From positions 1 to 11,432 of the forward strand of contig JAAXQD010000204.1 of assembly GCA_012974475.1 (NCBI GenBank): a DNA stretch of 11,432 nt. The letters run 5' to 3'. The notes below the pieces were generated by a model. The model was not told where the DNA came from. It did no database searches and saw only the letters and a program-made list of their open reading frames with translations. The stretch is from Desulfobacterales bacterium (GTDB lineage Bacteria > Desulfobacterota > Desulfobacteria > Desulfobacterales > UBA11574). The translations under genes were made by a program, and so were the position numbers. How positions within the stretch are numbered: position 1 is the first letter of the stretch; the number at the start of each line of letters is the position of its first letter. Below are positions 1 to 6,514 of this stretch, piece by piece.

Positions 1-173
1 TTTTAAACAAAAAATCAACAGTTCTTTTGTTACAGTTTCATAAAAAATTTAGTCGTATTTAGCCGCACCAACGCTCCCCGATCCCTCAGAGTGTCGAAGC
101 AGAGCGGTGATCTTGTTTCAACCGGGCAGCCGGGCGCTTCATTTCACGCATTTTTTAATGGTAAAAATTTTTA
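1..173. other. Left-edge non-coding region
   Basis: I see no supportable gene here. It is AT-rich at both ends with a GC-richer middle (about 66-140) that includes a short direct repeat of CCGGGC around 123-136. The longest minus-strand reading frame starting with ATG in this stretch is about 21 codons and has no ribosome binding site. It is most simply the intergenic region upstream of the promoter at 174-202. Confidence 0.5.
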
Positions 174-202
174 TTGACAAGCGTTGTTTGCCTGTTTATA
201 TT
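174..202 (+). promoter_or_regulatory. Sigma-70-type promoter for the cysteine-rich gene
   Basis: A perfect -35 box TTGACA (174-179) is followed by a 17-base spacer and TATATT (197-202) as the -10 box. Transcription would begin near 209, giving a leader of about 85 bases before the ATG at 293. The match to the housekeeping consensus is strong. Activity is inferred. Confidence 0.7.
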
Positions 203-229
203 TCGTCAGCTTTTTCGACATGGATCCAA

Positions 230-264
230 AAGGCCGGGAACGAAAGTCCCCAGGCTTTTTTTTT
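230..264 (+). promoter_or_regulatory. Leader hairpin with U-tract, possible attenuator
   Basis: In the untranslated leader, bases 230-239 can pair with 247-258: AAGGCC with GGCTTT and GGGA with TCCC, with a two-base bulge at 251-252 and a seven-base loop. The 3' arm runs straight into a nine-base T run (256-264), and a second T-rich run follows before the ribosome binding site. The layout is that of an intrinsic terminator located between promoter and start codon, which suggests attenuation. No ligand-binding fold is recognised. Confidence 0.4.
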
Positions 265-292
265 GATTTTTTTTTGAAAGGGGGTGATTCCA

Positions 293-571
293 ATGGTTTG
301 TACAACAGTTAGGAAAGGCTTTGACTGCCCTTTTATGACGGCAAAGGGGTGTTCATACAATGGCGGAATTTGTCACGAGACTGTAGAGAAATGTGACGGC
401 TGCAACCGAAGCGCTGAATTTTTAACCAAATGGTACTGCACAGCATGCCCTGACCCTTCGTTAAAATGGAAAACCGGGGATTGCAATTTCGCTTCACATG
501 TTACCAAACAATCCTCTGCATCGAAGACGAAAATTAATCCGCTCAAAGCATCCAAGAGAGGAAACAGGTAA
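293..571 (+). CDS. PxxKW-family cysteine-rich small protein
   Basis: This is a 92-residue, probably soluble protein with nine cysteines (residues 3, 12, 20, 27, 34, 37, 49, 52, 64), including CxxC pairs at 34-37 and 49-52. The segment PSLKW at 55-59, followed by G and C, fits the PxxKW signature of a small cysteine-rich family I associate with sulfate-reducing delta-proteobacteria. The cysteine spacing suggests metal or Fe-S binding; no function is established to my knowledge. There is no signal peptide, and the tail after residue 70 is basic and low in complexity. I chose ATG 293 over the upstream GTG at 284 because the GAAAGGGGG Shine-Dalgarno stretch (276-284) overlaps the GTG and lies about eight bases before the ATG. 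The gene is monocistronic, bounded by a consensus promoter upstream and a strong terminator downstream. Confidence 0.8.
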   Translation: MVCTTVRKGFDCPFMTAKGCSYNGGICHETVEKCDGCNRSAEFLTKWYCTACPDPSLKWKTGDCNFASHVTKQSSASKTKINPLKASKRGNR

Positions 572-593
572 TGTTGCTTTCTATCGACCAATG

Positions 594-624
594 AACCCCG
601 CCCTTTTAAAGGGCGGGGTTTTTT
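594..624 (+). terminator. Intrinsic terminator after the cysteine-rich gene
   Basis: A perfect ten-base-pair GC-rich stem (594-603 AACCCCGCCC with 611-620 GGGCGGGGTT) with a seven-base TTTTAAA loop is followed by a T run (619-624). It lies 23 bases past the stop codon at 571. This is a textbook Rho-independent terminator. Confidence 0.9.
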
Positions 625-693
625 GTTTGCCATCAATTCCAATCCGTACTTTCGGTACTTTCTCATCTTCCCGATTTTTCAAGCGTTTTTCAC

Positions 694-721
694 TTGACAT
701 ACTTTATGTCTAAACTATAAG
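694..721 (+). promoter_or_regulatory. Sigma-70-type promoter for the aminotransferase gene
   Basis: TTGACA (694-699), a 16-base spacer and TATAAG (716-721) form a good housekeeping-type promoter. Predicted transcription starts near 728, about 65 bases before the ATG at 793. Being just after the terminator at 594-624, it insulates the aminotransferase-ClC pair from the upstream gene. Confidence 0.6.
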
Positions 722-792
722 ATTTATTGTAATTTATGTAGATATTGTTAAAAACGAATTCCAAATATTCCATATTCAAGGAGATTAAATTT

Positions 793-2103
793 ATGAACCC
801 TATCGCTCAATCCCTCAATCAGGTCATCGAAAAAGGCAATCCGTATCTTATGGAAATGCTGTCTGATGTGGGAAAAAATCTTTTTTTCCCTAAAGGGATC
901 TTGAGTCAAAGCGCTGAGGCCAAGGAAAAAGCCCACAAGTTAAATGCGACCATAGGGATCGCTACTGAGAAGGGGAGAACCATGATTTTCCCTTCGGTTA
1001 TGGATTCCATTTGCGGTATCCGGCCTGCGGCGTCGTTAACCTATGCACCCTCTTTTGGAATTCCGGCGTTAAGAAAAATTTGGCTCGATTCCCTGTTTAT
1101 AAAAAATCCATCTCTTTCCGGTAAAAGCGTGAGTCTCCCGGTGGTTACATGTGGTATTACCCATGCCATAAGCACGTTCGCGGATGTCTGGTTAGACCCC
1201 AATGATGTGGTTGTTTTGCCGGACATGATGTGGGGAAACTATAACATGGCTTTGAATGTCAAAAAAGGGGCGGTAATAAGACATTATCCCATGTTTTCGG
1301 AAAACGGAGGGCTTAATCTTGAAGCGTTTGAGGAAACCATCAAAGCCGAAGCCAAAAAACGTGATAAGATATCTGTTTTATTGAATTTTCCAAATAATCC
1401 TACCGGTTATACAGCCACAGTAGAAGAGGGGGAACGAATTGTCGAAATCCTTACCTCGGTCGCTGATGAAGGTACAAACGTCATTGCGGTTATGGATGAC
1501 GCCTATTTCGGACTTTTCTATGAAGACCAGACCTTGAAAGAATCCCTTTTTGCAAATCTTTGTGACCGGCATCCCAGGTTGCTCGGCGTAAAACTCGATG
1601 GCGCTACAAAGGAAAATTTTGTCTGGGGTTTGAGAGTCGGTTTTATAACTTACGGGTGTGTGATAGACGGTGACGAAAAGGGGGTTTACGATGCACTCGA
1701 AAGGAAGACGGCCGGAAGTATCCGGGGGGCAATTTCCAATGCGTCCCATCTGGGTCAGACCATTGTGCTCAAGTCCATGCAGGACGACAACTATACGGCG
1801 GAAAAAGAAGAAAAATTTGAAATACTGAAAAACAGGGCCATTCGTGTTAAAGAAGTTCTCTCGGATTCCAGATTCACAGACGCCTGGGATGTGTATCCGT
1901 TTAACTCCGGTTATTTTATGTGTATCCGTTTAAAATCTGTGAATGCTGAAGCACTCAGGGTCCACCTGCTGGAAAAATACGGGGTCGGGCTTATCTCCAT
2001 CGGAGAGAAGGATTTGAGAGTCGCTTTTTCTTGCCTGGAAGAAAACGAAATCTCTGAACTTTTCAATATTGTTCTGCAAGGAGTGGAGGATTTAAAAAAC
2101 TAA
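793..2103 (+). CDS. PLP-dependent aminotransferase, class I/II
   Basis: A 436-residue fold-type I transaminase of the aspartate aminotransferase superfamily. It transfers an amino group between an amino acid and a 2-oxo acid using pyridoxal phosphate and is probably cytosolic. The hallmarks are in order: the N-P-T-G loop (N202-G205), the D235-x-A-Y238 pyridine-binding motif, the Schiff-base lysine K273 in TKENFVWGLRVG, and a late arginine, R409, in the position that normally holds the substrate carboxylate. Length is normal for the family (about 390-440). The substrate cannot be deduced, so no symbol is given. ATG 793 is preferred because AAGGAG (779-784) lies eight bases upstream; a TTG 48 bases earlier has no ribosome site. 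It is followed after 33 bases by the ClC gene with no terminator visible, so the two may be co-transcribed. Confidence 0.9.
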   Translation: MNPIAQSLNQVIEKGNPYLMEMLSDVGKNLFFPKGILSQSAEAKEKAHKLNATIGIATEKGRTMIFPSVMDSICGIRPAASLTYAPSFGIPALRKIWLDSLFIKNPSLSGKSVSLPVVTCGITHAISTFADVWLDPNDVVVLPDMMWGNYNMALNVKKGAVIRHYPMFSENGGLNLEAFEETIKAEAKKRDKISVLLNFPNNPTGYTATVEEGERIVEILTSVADEGTNVIAVMDDAYFGLFYEDQTLKESLFANLCDRHPRLLGVKLDGATKENFVWGLRVGFITYGCVIDGDEKGVYDALERKTAGSIRGAISNASHLGQTIVLKSMQDDNYTAEKEEKFEILKNRAIRVKEVLSDSRFTDAWDVYPFNSGYFMCIRLKSVNAEALRVHLLEKYGVGLISIGEKDLRVAFSCLEENEISELFNIVLQGVEDLKN

Positions 2104-2136
2104 CTGCATCTTAAACCGGATCGAATTTACCAATTG

Positions 2137-3987
2137 ATGCACTCAGTATCTCGCGGGGTACGCAATCTGGTGGGACTATTGAACCGTTTAAAAAATATTA
2201 TCGGATCCTTTGCCGGAAAAGAGCGGTCAATTAATATCGCACAGGCCGGAAAATGGACGCTCTATTTTGTATTAATTGGGATTATCGCAGGACTCGGTTC
2301 CGTTATTTTTCATTACCTGTGCCGGTTCGGTGTACACTTTTTTTTGGATTTACTTGCCGGCTACCGGCCCCCGGCTCCGGCCGGGGAGCATCATCTCATG
2401 CCGCCCACGGGTACGCCGTTTAACCCCCTCCTTCTATTCTTCCTTCCGGCGTTCGGCGGCCTTCTGAGCGGATGGCTGGTATATACCTATGCCCCTGAAG
2501 CCGAAGGCCACGGCACGGATGCTGCCATCGACGCCTACCACAGAAAAGGCGGTTTTATACGGGGAAGGGTCCCGATTATCAAGACCATTGCGTCTGCCCT
2601 GACACTGACTACCGGCGGTTCTGGCGGGCGGGAAGGCCCCATCGCTCAAATCGGAGCAGGCTTTGGGTCATATCTGGCAACAGTCTTGAAATTGTCGGAC
2701 CGGGAACGGCGGATCATGATGGCTGCCGGGGTCGGTGCTGGGATCGGGAGTATCTTTCGCGCCCCGTTGGCCGGCGCGCTTTTTGCCGCCGAGGTGTTGT
2801 ACCGTGATCCGGAGTTCGAACCTGAGGTCATTATTCCTGCCGGCATCTCTTCGGTGATTGCCTACTGTCTGTTTTGTCTGGTATTCGGATGGGGGTCTTT
2901 GTTCGAATCGCCGGATTTTTTATTCCGCAATCCATTGGAATTGGGGCCTTATCTGGTGCTTTCTCTGGTTCTTGTGGCCATGGGGATTTTTTACGTTAAA
3001 GCGTTTTATGGCGTCATCAAAGTTTCAAAGGCCATCAAAATACCCAATCATTATAAACCTGCCATCGGAGGACTCTGTACCGGCCTGGTGGGCTTCTTCT
3101 TGCCCCAGACCCTGGCCTTTGGGTACGGGTTTGTTCAGCAAGCCATACACAATGAACTGACGATTCCGTTTTTACTTTTTCTAGCTGTTGGCAAGGTGTT
3201 GACCACATCTTTTTCCATCGGCTCCGGGGGCAGCGGCGGGGTTTTTGGTCCGTCCATTGTGATTGGCGGCGCCACGGGCGGTGTGGTAGGGAACATGTTC
3301 CATGAGATTATGCCCGGTATCGTCACCGAGCCCGGGGCATTTGTCGTGGTGGGCATGGCAGGGTTTTTCACAGCGGTTTCAAATACGCCCATTTCAACTA
3401 TCATATTTGTCAGCGAAATGACCAACTCATATCATCTGCTTCTTCCCAGCCTTCTGGTATGTTCGGTATCTTATCTTGCAGCGCGCAAGTGGACCATTTA
3501 TGAAAGACAGGTTAAAAGCAAGATCAACTCTCCGGCCCATGCAGGAGATTTCTTCGTGGACATTCTGCAGGCCATCAGAGTGAAAGACCTGATGCATCTT
3601 GTGAAAAAGGTGGACGTCATTCCCCAGAACATGACGTTTGGAGATTTCAGAGAATTTTTCCCCGGAACAAAGCAGCACTACTTCCCGGTTGTCGATCAGC
3701 ATAACAGACTGGAGGGGATATTTTCCAGTACGGATATTCGGGCAGTGCTATTTACCCGGGGAATCGGAAATCTTGTGGTGATGAATGATGTTGCCACCTA
3801 TGACATCATATTAACAACACCTTCGGAAGATTTGAATGCGGTTTTACAAAAGTTTACCATTAAAAATATCGACAGCCTTCCTGTGGTAAAAGACGAGGAT
3901 CATGGTATCCTGATCGGAATGCTGAATCGAAGAGAGGTTATTTCATATTACAATGAGCAGATCCAAAAGATGAAAAACAGGTCTTAA
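2137..3987 (+). CDS. ClC-family chloride channel/transporter with CBS pair
   Basis: A 616-residue inner-membrane anion channel or antiporter. The ClC core (about residues 45-470) is highly hydrophobic and carries the signature loops: GHGTD at 124-128 (the GSGIP position), GGREGP at 163-168 with the gating glutamate E166, GSGGSGGVFGP at 362-372 with F370, and Y455 at the position of the pore tyrosine. Two CBS domains follow (about 482-540 and 548-612), which in this family usually regulate gating, often through nucleotides. In the FAAEVLYR segment, E219 is followed by V220. V220 aligns by eye with E. coli ClcA E203, the internal proton glutamate, and valine there is typical of ClC channels. 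The start is uncertain: ATG 2137 is used, but no clear ribosome site is seen and GTG 2170 or TTG 2179 are possible. Probably co-transcribed with the aminotransferase. Confidence 0.9.
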   Translation: MHSVSRGVRNLVGLLNRLKNIIGSFAGKERSINIAQAGKWTLYFVLIGIIAGLGSVIFHYLCRFGVHFFLDLLAGYRPPAPAGEHHLMPPTGTPFNPLLLFFLPAFGGLLSGWLVYTYAPEAEGHGTDAAIDAYHRKGGFIRGRVPIIKTIASALTLTTGGSGGREGPIAQIGAGFGSYLATVLKLSDRERRIMMAAGVGAGIGSIFRAPLAGALFAAEVLYRDPEFEPEVIIPAGISSVIAYCLFCLVFGWGSLFESPDFLFRNPLELGPYLVLSLVLVAMGIFYVKAFYGVIKVSKAIKIPNHYKPAIGGLCTGLVGFFLPQTLAFGYGFVQQAIHNELTIPFLLFLAVGKVLTTSFSIGSGGSGGVFGPSIVIGGATGGVVGNMFHEIMPGIVTEPGAFVVVGMAGFFTAVSNTPISTIIFVSEMTNSYHLLLPSLLVCSVSYLAARKWTIYERQVKSKINSPAHAGDFFVDILQAIRVKDLMHLVKKVDVIPQNMTFGDFREFFPGTKQHYFPVVDQHNRLEGIFSSTDIRAVLFTRGIGNLVVMNDVATYDIILTTPSEDLNAVLQKFTIKNIDSLPVVKDEDHGILIGMLNRREVISYYNEQIQKMKNRS

Positions 3988-4033
3988 CCGGCTGTTGTCC
4001 AAACAGACGTCTCTTTGAGCGGGCAAGGAAACG

Positions 4034-4052
4034 TTTTTGCGCCGGCGAAAAA
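4034..4052. terminator. Possible bidirectional terminator between converging genes
   Basis: TTTTTGC and GCGAAAAA flank a short GCCG loop, giving a small GC core with U and A tails on both sides. It lies between the converging ClC gene and truA. The stem is short and has a bulge, so this is a weak prediction. Confidence 0.3.
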
Positions 4053-4071
4053 TGATTTGGGAAGCAGCCCG

Positions 4072-4809
4072 TCAATATTTGACTTCCATCAGGAACAATC
4101 CATGTGCGGGCGCAGTTATTCCTGCAAGGTTACGATCCTTTGAAACGAGTATCCGCTTAACGTCGGCGGGGGTGATTTTCCCAAGACCGGCATCCACAAG
4201 TGTCCCCACAATATTGCGTACCATAAATTTAAGAAACCCGTCGCCTTCTATTTTTAAAACCAGATATCCATCATCGGTTTTCACAAGATCTGCATCTATA
4301 ACAGATCGGACAGTGCTGGCTCTGGGGCTTCCCGACCCTTCAAATGCTTTGAAATCATGTCGGCCGACGATATAATGAAATGCGCTCCCCATGGCATTCA
4401 GGTGGAGTTTTTTCCGGATATGCCAGGCGTACTGCCGGAAAATGGCACTAGGAAGCCGTCGATTCAAAATCCTGTAATGATACGTTTTGCTTTTTACTTC
4501 GTATCGAGCATGAAACTTTTCAGGAACCGGTTCGCAGGACTTTATGACAATATCTTCGGGTAAAAGACCGTTGAGCCCATTTTGAAAAACTTCAGCACCC
4601 AGTGACGTGTTGCATCGGAAATTGGCCACCTGGCCATAGGCGTGCACACCGGCATCCGTTCTGCCGGAGCCGATCACGGTGACCTTATTACCGGTCATGG
4701 TCATCAGTGCGTTCTCAATTTCACCCTGAATGGTTCGATCCGTGGCCTGACGCTGCCAGCCGTGGTAAGCGCTGCCATCGTACTCGATGATAATTTTGAA
4801 GTTCTGCAT
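4072..4809 (-). CDS. truA: tRNA pseudouridine(38-40) synthase TruA
   Basis: A 245-residue cytosolic enzyme that isomerises uridines 38, 39 and 40 in the tRNA anticodon stem-loop to pseudouridine. The N-terminus (IIIEYDGSAYHGWQRQ) and the catalytic motif GRTDAGVHA with nucleophile D52 are diagnostic. The later HYRILN, GRHDFKAFEG and FMVRNIVGTLVDAGLGK segments complete the family pattern, and the length is normal. ATG 4809 is the natural start by homology, but no Shine-Dalgarno sequence precedes it. The stop codon of the small UGA-containing gene lies only 12 bases upstream, so translation is probably coupled to that gene. Transcription would start from the divergent promoter region near 5060-5095. 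Confidence 0.95.
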   Translation of the reverse strand: MQNFKIIIEYDGSAYHGWQRQATDRTIQGEIENALMTMTGNKVTVIGSGRTDAGVHAYGQVANFRCNTSLGAEVFQNGLNGLLPEDIVIKSCEPVPEKFHARYEVKSKTYHYRILNRRLPSAIFRQYAWHIRKKLHLNAMGSAFHYIVGRHDFKAFEGSGSPRASTVRSVIDADLVKTDDGYLVLKIEGDGFLKFMVRNIVGTLVDAGLGKITPADVKRILVSKDRNLAGITAPAHGLFLMEVKY

Positions 4810-4821
4810 GAGAGATTCGGG

Positions 4822-5004
4822 TTAGAGCCTGTCACAGGGTATGTTGGCAAGTCGGCGCTCTAAAAAATCGTCTACGGAATCGGCGAATTCACTCAGGGGA
4901 TACTCGGCGTCGCAGGACCTGCAGCGCAAAACCACCTGCCGTCACAATTTTTGGATAACCAGTTGTCTGTCGCATGAGGGGCAATGAGCCAAAAAATTTT
5001 CCAT
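4822..5004 (-). CDS. Small dual-CxxC selenoprotein (UGA read as Sec)
   Basis: A 60-residue cytosolic protein is predicted if the in-frame TGA at codon 21 (4944-4942) is read as selenocysteine. It starts at ATG 5004 and ends with TAA. Two zinc-ribbon-like pairs flank the UGA: C8-P-S-C11 before it and C28-R-S-C31 after it. A further cysteine, C57, lies in the C-terminal IPCDR. The order is CPSC, about nine residues, Sec-R, CRSC, an acidic helix-like tail. Reading frame, protein character and cysteine symmetry continue without break across the UGA. From memory, this matches a small delta-proteobacterial family described as dual CXXC motif small (seleno)protein, some of whose members have Cys at this site. 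An SECIS-like hairpin follows the UGA. It lies 12 bases upstream of truA and is probably co-transcribed. GGGTGA just before the ATG is a weak ribosome site. A redox or metal role is inference. Without recoding only 20 residues would be made. Confidence 0.75.
4907..4944 (-). promoter_or_regulatory. Candidate bacterial SECIS element following UGA
   Basis: Counting from the base after UGA (4942-4944), bases 20-23 (GCAG) pair with 27-30 (CTGC), followed outward by a U-G wobble, one mismatch and GCG/CGC pairs (15-17 with 33-35). The apex reads GGTC at bases 23-26, or 4919-4916. E. coli fdhF has the same GCAGGUC-type apex, about 19 bases after its UGA. The apex location fits the usual bacterial window just downstream of the UGA for SelB binding. 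Confidence 0.65.
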
Positions 5005-5065
5005 AGTTCACCCAACGGATCAATTCAGTCCATTGAAAAAGTTGTCGCATTCAGATAATTTAACG

Positions 5066-5093
5066 ATTATGCTTTTATTATGCAGATTGACAA
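5066..5093 (-). promoter_or_regulatory. Candidate promoter for the selenoprotein-truA transcript
   Basis: On the minus strand, TTGTCA (5093-5088), a 16-base spacer and CATAAT (5071-5066) resemble a sigma-70 promoter. Transcription would start near 5058, about 54 bases before the ATG at 5004. A perfect plus-strand TTGACA (5087-5092) overlaps the same -35 position and may serve argJ, although no good -10 box is seen 17 bases downstream of it. Confidence 0.4.
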
Positions 5094-5118
5094 TGTTGCG
5101 GGATTCTGTCAAATAAAA

Positions 5119-5137
5119 TTTAAGACTTAATCTTAAA
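5119..5137. repeat. Inverted repeat in the argJ leader region
   Basis: TTTAAGA (5119-5125) and TCTTAAA (5131-5137) form a perfect seven-base inverted repeat around CTTAA. It lies about 50 bases before argJ, in the usual place for an operator. It does not resemble an ArgR box, and no regulator is assigned. Confidence 0.4.
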
Positions 5138-5192
5138 ACGTGATGGATTGAGATTTTTTCAAATTCGTCAGGACAATTAAGGATAAATGAAT

Positions 5193-6377
5193 ATGACCAA
5201 TAACACGTGTTCGGGTTTTAAAGCTGCCGGCATCGCCGCTGGTCTCAAGAAGAAAGGCAAAAAGGATCTCGGTCTCATGGTTTCAGAGATTCCGGCTACT
5301 GTTGCCGGAGTGTTTACCAGAAATCGGGTGAAGGCGGCGCCGGTGATTCTTGACCGCCGGCGGATAAAAACGGGCGTCTGTCAGGCCATTATTGTCAACA
5401 GCGGCAACGCCAATTGTTGTACCGGTGAACAGGGAATCCGTGACGCCGAAACCATGGCAAATTTGGCAGCATCTGAACTCGGGATTTCAGAGGACCTGGT
5501 GCTTGTGGCTTCAACGGGTGTTATTGGGGAATCGCTGCCCATTGAAAAAATTGATGCTGCCATCCCCACCCTGGTCGATTCACTTAAATCCGAAGGAATT
5601 CCGGATCTGGCCAGATCGATAATGACCACGGATACCGTACCCAAAATGCTCTCGGCACACGGGGTTGTGGACGGGAAGACATTTACCGTCACCGGTGTTG
5701 CCAAAGGCGCAGGAATGATCCGGCCGGATATGGCGACCATGCTCTGTTTTGTCTGTACGGACGTCAAAATATCTTCGGAGATTTTAAAAGAGATTTTGGT
5801 GAAAGCGGTAAATCGGTCTTTTAACCGTATCACCATCGATGGAGATACCAGCACCAATGATACGGTGCTGGTCATGGCCAACGGTCTGTCGGGCGCTGTT
5901 ATCCAAAGCCCGGCCCAAAAAGATATTTTTCAGAAGATTTTAGATGAGACCTTTTTGGATTTGGCCAAACAGTTGGTCAGAGACGGTGAGGGCGTGACAA
6001 AGCTGGTGGAAATAATGGTTCGGAATGCGCTATCGGATTCCGATGCCCAAAAAGTTGTCGATACGGTTGCCCATTCCCCCCTTGTAAAGACGGCCTTTTT
6101 CGGCGAGGATGCCAATTGGGGGCGGATCGCCGGTGCTGTGGGCCGGGCCGGTGTCCAAATAGATCCCTATAAGATCGATGTCTACTTTGATGATGTTCAG
6201 ATGGTGAAAGCCGGTATGGGACAAGGAAAAACCGTCGAGGCTAAGGCCACAAAGGTTCTTAAGCGGCCGGAATTTACCGTAACCATTGATCTGAACTCCG
6301 GCAGCGGTTCCGGTTCAATATTGACGTGTGATTTTTCCGTAGACTATATCAGGATTAATGCGGATTACAGATCCTGA
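5193..6377 (+). CDS. argJ: Glutamate N-acetyltransferase / amino-acid acetyltransferase ArgJ
   Basis: ArgJ transfers the acetyl group from N-acetylornithine to glutamate, recycling acetyl in arginine biosynthesis. Bifunctional forms also use acetyl-CoA to make N-acetylglutamate. The precursor is 394 residues from ATG 5193 and self-cleaves before a threonine nucleophile. The cleavage motif KGAGMIRPDMATML is present, with A181/T182 as the scissile pair. Other conserved parts are IIVNSGNANCCTGEQG near the start, the DGDTSTNDT segment, the FGEDANWGRI motif and the C-terminal YIRINADYR. AAGGA (5179-5183) is nine bases from ATG 5193 but only three from ATG 5187, so 5193 is preferred; the difference is two residues. 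No other arg gene is in the window. Mono- versus bifunctionality cannot be read from sequence by eye. Confidence 0.95.
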   Translation: MTNNTCSGFKAAGIAAGLKKKGKKDLGLMVSEIPATVAGVFTRNRVKAAPVILDRRRIKTGVCQAIIVNSGNANCCTGEQGIRDAETMANLAASELGISEDLVLVASTGVIGESLPIEKIDAAIPTLVDSLKSEGIPDLARSIMTTDTVPKMLSAHGVVDGKTFTVTGVAKGAGMIRPDMATMLCFVCTDVKISSEILKEILVKAVNRSFNRITIDGDTSTNDTVLVMANGLSGAVIQSPAQKDIFQKILDETFLDLAKQLVRDGEGVTKLVEIMVRNALSDSDAQKVVDTVAHSPLVKTAFFGEDANWGRIAGAVGRAGVQIDPYKIDVYFDDVQMVKAGMGQGKTVEAKATKVLKRPEFTVTIDLNSGSGSGSILTCDFSVDYIRINADYRS

Positions 6378-6454
6378 GCCGAATTTTTCACGATTTTTAT
6401 CCGTACATTGGCTTGTCAGGGGGTATCGGTAATCGGCTACAGGAGCAACCCTGA

Positions 6455-6514
6455 ATGCCTTGCCCATGGAAAAATCCCTCATCGATGAATTGGGAATCGT
6501 CTTCATGTCTTTAA
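6455..6514 (+). other. Possible 19-codon upstream reading frame
   Basis: An ATG at 6455 has a good Shine-Dalgarno AGGAG (6441-6445) nine bases upstream and opens a frame of 19 codons. Its stop (6512-6514) overlaps, in another frame, the probable ATG (6505) of the pseudouridine synthase. The synthase start has no clear ribosome site of its own, so translational coupling is possible. The frame is too short to call a gene on its own. Confidence 0.25.

Noticed and set aside
4822..5004. Reading the TGA as a pseudogene stop or sequencing error
   Set aside because: A SECIS-like hairpin at the right distance, CxxC motifs on both sides and the remembered seleno/Cys family make recoding the better explanation, although a mutation is not excluded.
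5381..5881. 166-codon open frame on the minus strand
   Set aside because: It lies wholly inside argJ on the opposite strand, has no recognisable motif, and is explained by the codon bias of argJ.
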